Assembly (NCBI GenBank): GCA_024699395.1
Contig: JAILPU010000152.1
Coordinates: 1-10,378, forward strand
DNA from: Lachnospiraceae bacterium
GTDB taxonomy: Bacteria; Bacillota; Clostridia; Lachnospirales; Lachnospiraceae
DNA length: 10,378 nt
Direction: 5' to 3'
The translations under genes were made by a program, and so were the position numbers. This document shows, in pieces, positions 6,411 through 10,378 of this stretch; positions within the stretch are counted from its first letter, which is position 1; every line of letters starts with the position of its first letter. The notes under the pieces were generated by a model. The model was given only the letters and a program-made list of their open reading frames with translations. It was not told where the DNA came from and did not search any database.

Positions 6411-8324
6411 TCATGTCCCCTTATTTGGGGGTTTATGATTGAAGGGCGTTTTACTTTTTTCTTTTGTTAAAGTCACGTTGTAAACAGTGCCCATTATCTC
6501 CTTCTTGGCACCGCATATGGTCATGGAAATATTGGATTGAAGCTCACCGTATACACGGACATATGCAGCCAAAGCCTTTTCTCTCACGCTCTTAAGTCTT
6601 GAATGCTCTCCTTCAAGTCTTTCGAGCTCCTGCTTTTTAAGCGTTACAGCCTCATCTGTCTTTGAAAAAATAGCATTCCTTTTGGCTGTATCGGCGCCCA
6701 TCATGCTGAACATCCTGTCAATACCGGTCTCAAGCTTTTCAATCTCGTCACTTGTCTTTTTAATAAGAATCTCGCACTTTTTAAGCTTATTCTCAACGGA
6801 ATATACGTCGCCGATATTCATTAACATCTTGCCGGCTCCGGCATTGGAGATGTTGGCACTTTCAACTCCTGCGGCGGCAATTATATTGCCACCCATTATC
6901 CTGCCTTTGTTTCCTCTGGCCAGAACTTTGTCGTCGGTCTCCACAATACAGTTAAGGAAATAGTTTCCCTCTATGGGACCCAAAGCCTTAAGACACGCGG
7001 ACTCATAGAAGCTGCTCATTATCTTTCCGTCGGCCTGTATGCTGCCCTTAAAGCCCATATTTACGCCGCCCTTGATAATGATATTCTGTCCTGCAACAAG
7101 TGTGGCTCCCGCCACATAGCCATCCACCACTATATCGCCGCTAACCTTTATACAGGTCATGTCCATAACAGAACCCTGAACATACACATTTCCGTCGAAG
7201 ATGATATTGCCGTTATAGCAGTTGGCATCTCCGTGTATTATGTATGTGGGCCAGATATTAAGGGTATATTTGTACTGATTGTAGGATGCATATCCTCTTG
7301 CTGTAGCAAAGTACGAATTGGTTTCATGATCGAATCTTATACCGGAACCTTGAAGTGCCGGAAGATCGTCACCTCGTTTTCCTTCAACGGTAATACCGGT
7401 TACAGTAGTTCCTTTAACCCCCAATGAAGCCGGGTAATACTGAACCAGGTGCATTCCCGGTTCCACCATCTGTGCCACCACAACATTGGTATAATCAACT
7501 CTTCCGTCGGGAAGAATCTTCGGGCTCTCGGGAAGCTCACCCTTAAAATATATCTCGTATTTCCCGGGTTTACCCTCTTCTGAAGGGGTTCCCTTCGCTA
7601 CGGGCACAAATTTATCTCTTATATTGTGCTCCAGCATAACAGTGAGGTTATTCTGAATGACACCATAGGTTACTTCATTTTTTTCTAAGATACCTGTTAG
7701 TTCCTTAACCGTATATTTTTTATCCGCGGGGGCTGTTATCTTAAGTCTCGCCTCCATGCAGTCATCGGATATATATATTTCCACACCGGAATTATCATCC
7801 TTTATGGTTCGCTCAAAACCTGTGGGATTCTCATTGTATTTGTCATGTATAAGGCTTCTTCTGGTCTGCTTCATTTGATTGGAAGCAATCTTATATTTGG
7901 CATAAGAGGAAACATCTATTCCCCAGAAAAGTCCCATCCTTATCTCATGCATCTGCTCGCTGTTAAACAGGGTGTTCATGTAAGCTTCAACGGGAAGTCC
8001 GTCCACAAGTCCCATTCTCAGCTCATACATCTGCATCCAGTTATAATCTTTGTAGGCATAAACATCAACCGGAAGATTGGCCTCAAGCCCCTTTGTTATC
8101 TCCGCTATCTGAGAGTCCCAAAATCCCTGTTTCTTAAGGGTAACGGGATCGTATTTCTTAAGATTAACCCCAACGGACTCCCCGGGCTTATCCTCCTCAT
8201 GGTCAAGCACAAGTCTTTCCTCACCGCTTAACCCCAAAAGACCGTTGATGGTCTGAAGGAGTTCATCCACGTTTTGTTCATCTTTAATTCCCTGTGCTTC
8301 TTTAAACCATTTATCATCTGCCAT
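6411..8324 (-). CDS. FapA/DUF342 family protein with 26-residue N-terminal repeats
   Basis: 637 residues. The C-terminal two thirds match the FapA (DUF342, 'flagellar assembly protein A') family: a conserved entry region (about 205-345, including 'VVVAQMVEPGMHLVQYYP'-like text), a Gly-rich right-handed beta-helix-like part (about 365-500, e.g. VSGDIVVDGYVAGA) and a coiled coil (about 508-590). In front lies a three-fold 26-residue repeat: QI-AEITKGL at 72, QM-YELRMGL at 98, QM-HEIRMGL at 124, and a partial fourth, QM-KQTRRSL, at 150. Each full unit ends in an '(I/L)xV..Y' segment. No signal peptide or membrane helix, so cytoplasmic. The family is linked to envelope or flagellar assembly and is poorly understood; no flagellar gene is near. 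GAGGG lies 9 nt before the ATG and a promoter is at 8368-8395. The last seven codons contain the hairpin at 6415-6432. Confidence 0.85.
   Translation of the reverse strand: MADDKWFKEAQGIKDEQNVDELLQTINGLLGLSGEERLVLDHEEDKPGESVGVNLKKYDPVTLKKQGFWDSQIAEITKGLEANLPVDVYAYKDYNWMQMYELRMGLVDGLPVEAYMNTLFNSEQMHEIRMGLFWGIDVSSYAKYKIASNQMKQTRRSLIHDKYNENPTGFERTIKDDNSGVEIYISDDCMEARLKITAPADKKYTVKELTGILEKNEVTYGVIQNNLTVMLEHNIRDKFVPVAKGTPSEEGKPGKYEIYFKGELPESPKILPDGRVDYTNVVVAQMVEPGMHLVQYYPASLGVKGTTVTGITVEGKRGDDLPALQGSGIRFDHETNSYFATARGYASYNQYKYTLNIWPTYIIHGDANCYNGNIIFDGNVYVQGSVMDMTCIKVSGDIVVDGYVAGATLVAGQNIIIKGGVNMGFKGSIQADGKIMSSFYESACLKALGPIEGNYFLNCIVETDDKVLARGNKGRIMGGNIIAAAGVESANISNAGAGKMLMNIGDVYSVENKLKKCEILIKKTSDEIEKLETGIDRMFSMMGADTAKRNAIFSKTDEAVTLKKQELERLEGEHSRLKSVREKALAAYVRVYGELQSNISMTICGAKKEIMGTVYNVTLTKEKSKTPFNHKPPNKGT
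6415..6432 (+). terminator. Possible weak terminator of nadD inside the fapA end
   Basis: CCCC (6417-6420), a 6-nt loop TTATTT and GGGG (6427-6430), then GTTTA, lie right after the nadD stop. The stem is only 4 bp plus wobbles and the T-run is poor. The same bases encode the last residues (KPPNKGT) of the convergent gene. It is the only hairpin at this gene junction. Confidence 0.35.
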
Positions 8325-8367
8325 ATAAAGATTCCCTCTGGTTTACACCTGCCTTTGTGTTACAGAT

Positions 8368-8395
8368 ATTATATCAAAATCTAAAGCTTTTTCAT
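8368..8395 (-). promoter_or_regulatory. Promoter of the fapA-like gene
   Basis: On the minus strand, a perfect TATAAT (8373-8368) is preceded by ATGAAA (8395-8390, 4/6 to the -35 consensus) with a 16-bp spacer. It fits tightly between the truA stop (8398) and the fapA-like start (8324), giving a leader of about 36 nt. Confidence 0.6.
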
Positions 8396-8397
8396 AG

Positions 8398-9141
8398 TTA
8401 ATGATAGTCAACTTCCATCATGCACAATCCCTGAGCCGGTGCCGTAAATCCGGCATTGGCTCTTTTTTTGCCATCCAGTATCAATGGGATATCCTCAGGT
8501 TTTTTCTTCCCGTAACCCACCTCCAAAAGAGTTCCTGTCATTATACGCACCATGTGTTGCAAAAAACCTGTACCGTGAAAGGTGAAAACAATGGTATCTT
8601 TCTCCCTTTTTATATCGATTTTGTCCACAAGTCTCACTGTGGATTTCTTCATTCTGGCATTGGAACAAAAAGCCGCAAAATCATGTTCTCCCATAAGAAG
8701 ATCCGCCGCTTTTCTCATTAAATCCATATCAGGCACCATTTCGGTCCTGTAAACATATTTTCTGTTAAAAACAGGTTTTTCATCACCCACATAGCAGGTA
8801 TAGCGGTAGGTTTTACCCAGGGCATTATACCTTGAGTGAAAACGGTCTCCTGCTTTAACCACCTTTTTAACGCAAATGTCATCGGGAAGATAGCGATTAC
8901 AATAATCCTTTATCTCATCCTCCGTCATATCCGTCTCCAGAAAGGCATTTGCCGTCATGGCAACAGCATGAACGCCGGCATCAGTTCTGCCGGCGCCAAT
9001 TACTTCAATCTCTCTGCCATCCAGGCAAGACAGAACACTCTCCATCTTGCCCTGAATGGTCATATCTGTGTTTGGCTGATGTTCCCAGCCGTAAAACCGG
9101 GAGCCATCATAACTAATGGTAAATCTGTAATTCTGTTTCAA
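8398..9141 (-). CDS. truA: tRNA pseudouridine(38-40) synthase
   Basis: 247 residues, the usual TruA length. It converts uridines 38, 39 and 40 of the tRNA anticodon arm to pseudouridine in the cytoplasm (EC 5.4.99.12). Diagnostic blocks are ISYDGSRFYGWEHQP (9-23), GAGRTDAGVHA (49-59) with the catalytic Asp54, RFHSRYNALGKTYRY (100-114), and GTGFLQHMVR (190-199) near the active site. The start is TTG at 9141: a stop codon (TAG, 9153-9151) lies four codons upstream in the same frame, no ATG lies between, and AGGAG sits 6 nt before the TTG. That TAG is the stop of the upstream DUF4214 gene, so the Shine-Dalgarno sequence overlaps it (TAGGAG) and translation is probably coupled. Finding a tRNA modification gene behind a surface protein gene is a local accident of gene order rather than a pathway link. 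Confidence 0.97.
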   Translation of the reverse strand: MKQNYRFTISYDGSRFYGWEHQPNTDMTIQGKMESVLSCLDGREIEVIGAGRTDAGVHAVAMTANAFLETDMTEDEIKDYCNRYLPDDICVKKVVKAGDRFHSRYNALGKTYRYTCYVGDEKPVFNRKYVYRTEMVPDMDLMRKAADLLMGEHDFAAFCSNARMKKSTVRLVDKIDIKREKDTIVFTFHGTGFLQHMVRIMTGTLLEVGYGKKKPEDIPLILDGKKRANAGFTAPAQGLCMMEVDYH

Positions 9142-9150
9142 AAAAATCTC

Positions 9151-10378
9151 CTATAATCCAAATGATGCTTTGATCTTCTTAAATTCAAGGGAGTATGCGA
9201 AGTCTGCAAGTACTGCCGTTCTTGATTTGCCGTACTTAAGCTCATTTCTCCAATAATTAAGTCCACCTTCATCACCTTCACGATCGAAGAAGGTTGCATA
9301 AAGATGATCAAGATACTGATCGTCATTGTAATTCTTGCTTAAGAACTCATCAGTCTCGAAGAATCCGAAGGTGCAGACTGTCATGATATCCATCTTTCCT
9401 GTGAGAATCTGCTCACTCCAATGGTTAAGTCCGTCCACATCATATTCTCTTTCAAGAGCCTTACTGTAAAGTCTTGAAAGAAATCTTGTAAGCTCGGGCT
9501 TGCGGCTTCTGTACTCCTTCAATGTGAAGGTTCCGAGAGTGATCCCGTAGGTATCGCAAATACCCTTGTACTCATTGGAGGTAAGGAATCCGTTAAGAAC
9601 TCCGTCACGACCAACACCGCTCTTTAAGTAACCAAGCCAGAACTCAAGACCGCCTTCGTCATACTCTCTGTCCATCATTACTCTGTAAAGAACCTTAACG
9701 TACTCTTCGTCGCTTAAGTTCTTGGCAGTAAACTCAGGTGAGTAGATGAAGAAATCACATATGGTGCAACCGTTGTAATCTCCGTTCTTAAGTGCATTGA
9801 TCCAGAAATTGAATCCTTCTTCATCTGCTTCTCTGTCCATGCAGAGTCTGTAGAGACGATCCACATATGCCCTTATCTTCTCCTCGGGACTTGAAGAAGG
9901 TTCTGTGGTAGGAACCTCTGTGGGCTCCCCTGAAGGATTAACTGTAGGTTCTCCTGAAGGTATCTCTGTGGGTTCTCCTGTAGGTACATCTGAAGGTACT
10001 TCTGAGGGCACTCCCGAAGGTGCTTCTGAAGGTACATCTGTGGGTACTCCCGAAGGTACCTCTGAAGGTACATCTGTGGGTACTCCCGAAGGTACTTCTG
10101 AAGGTACATCTGTGGGTACTCCCGAAGGTGCTTCTGAAGGCACATCTGTGGGTACTCCCGAAGGTGCTTCTGAAGGTACATCCGTGGGATTCTCCGAAGG
10201 TGCTTCCGTGGGAGTTGCCGTAGGTGTAGGATTGGTAACTGCTTTTTCAATAAATCTTATATCGCAGATGGTAAATGTCTGCTCGCCGGCAACACCGTCG
10301 CCCGCTGTAGCATCAAACCACATACTCAGCATTTCGGGATCGTCCGTAGGTGAAAGCTTAACGGTCTGAAGTGTTGTC
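9151..10378 (-). CDS. DUF4214 surface protein with Pro/Ser/Thr linker, 5'-truncated
   Basis: Partial: the frame is open through 10378, so the start is outside the window. The internal ATG at 10332 has no good ribosome site and is not a likely start. Visible order, numbered from that Met: the end of a beta-rich domain (GEQTFTICDIRFIEKA, 16-31) that looks like the last strands of a carbohydrate-binding-module type sandwich; a linker of Pro/Ser/Thr/Val/Glu (35-150); then four units of the form LYxxxxxREx-D-xxGxxxW (LYRLCMDREADEEGFNFW at 160, LYRVMMDREYDEGGLEFW at 215, LYSKALEREYDVDGLNHW at 288, LYATFFDREGDEGGLNYW at 344). These correspond to DUF4214 (PF13946) domains, common at the C-termini of secreted Lachnospiraceae proteins. 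Probably extracellular, with the linker spacing binding or catalytic domains from the DUF4214 part. The stop TAG overlaps the truA ribosome site. Confidence 0.85.
   Translation of the reverse strand, partial: TTLQTVKLSPTDDPEMLSMWFDATAGDGVAGEQTFTICDIRFIEKAVTNPTPTATPTEAPSENPTDVPSEAPSGVPTDVPSEAPSGVPTDVPSEVPSGVPTDVPSEVPSGVPTDVPSEAPSGVPSEVPSDVPTGEPTEIPSGEPTVNPSGEPTEVPTTEPSSSPEEKIRAYVDRLYRLCMDREADEEGFNFWINALKNGDYNGCTICDFFIYSPEFTAKNLSDEEYVKVLYRVMMDREYDEGGLEFWLGYLKSGVGRDGVLNGFLTSNEYKGICDTYGITLGTFTLKEYRSRKPELTRFLSRLYSKALEREYDVDGLNHWSEQILTGKMDIMTVCTFGFFETDEFLSKNYNDDQYLDHLYATFFDREGDEGGLNYWRNELKYGKSRTAVLADFAYSLEFKKIKASFGL
10009..10188 (-). repeat. Five 36-bp coding repeats in the linker
   Basis: Five back-to-back 36-bp units (180 bp) encode PTDVPSEAPSGV, with Ala/Val exchange in the third and fourth copies. 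The DNA copies differ at only a few bases, mostly silent, unlike the flanking linker (9883-10008 and 10189-10230), which is more diverged. This suggests recent in-frame expansion. Confidence 0.9.

Noticed and set aside
9905..10369. Plus-strand 154-residue 'GTSEGTSVGTPEG' frame
   Set aside because: It is the antisense shadow of the Pro/Ser/Thr linker repeats; the minus strand carries the recognisable DUF4214 domains in the same gene.
1..10378. Defence system, prophage, insertion sequence, tRNA or riboswitch
   Set aside because: I looked on both strands and found no transposase, phage or nuclease-type protein, no cloverleaf-like sequence and no recognisable riboswitch core.

Overview
The window looks like chromosomal DNA of an anaerobic Bacillota, most likely a Lachnospiraceae (Butyrivibrio-like) bacterium. 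The reasons are moderate AT-richness, strong AGGAGG-type ribosome sites, a DUF4214 surface protein with a long Pro/Ser/Thr linker, a FapA/DUF342 protein with an N-terminal 'QMxEIRxGL' repeat, a zinc-ribbon membrane protein with low-complexity tracts, and a tocopherol-cyclase-like protein. The genus is inferred from protein style only; there is no rRNA or other marker here.

Layout from left to right. Bases 1-300 are non-coding and dominated by a 32-bp tandem repeat with a phased ATACGTAT palindrome. Two hairpin terminators (392-457, minus strand) follow, then a large minus-strand gene (628-2982) for a membrane protein with an N-terminal zinc ribbon, a Gly/Asn/Phe repeat tract, one membrane helix, an extracytoplasmic domain and an Asp/Tyr-repeat tail. 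A 262-bp gap carries a strong terminator and a partial copy of it. Next is a minus-strand tocopherol-cyclase-family gene (3245-4366). A divergent promoter region (4367-4594) separates it from the plus-strand pair pncB-nadD (4595-6410), which makes nicotinate mononucleotide and then nicotinate adenine dinucleotide (the Preiss-Handler route to NAD). nadD abuts, with no gap, the end of a convergent minus-strand fapA-like gene (6411-8324). Upstream of fapA on the same strand are truA (8398-9141) and the 3' part of a DUF4214 surface protein gene (9151-10378, cut by the window edge).

Functional units: (i) pncB-nadD is a true two-gene operon with an 8-nt overlap. (ii) The DUF4214 gene and truA are 9 nt apart in the same frame and probably co-transcribed; fapA-like has its own promoter but may also receive read-through. 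(iii) The cyclase-like and zinc-ribbon genes are tandem but separated by a terminator. I see no CRISPR, transposase, phage, defence or RNA genes. The least explained elements are the phased 32-bp palindrome array, the repeat architecture of the zinc-ribbon protein, and the 26-residue repeats at the front of the FapA-like protein.
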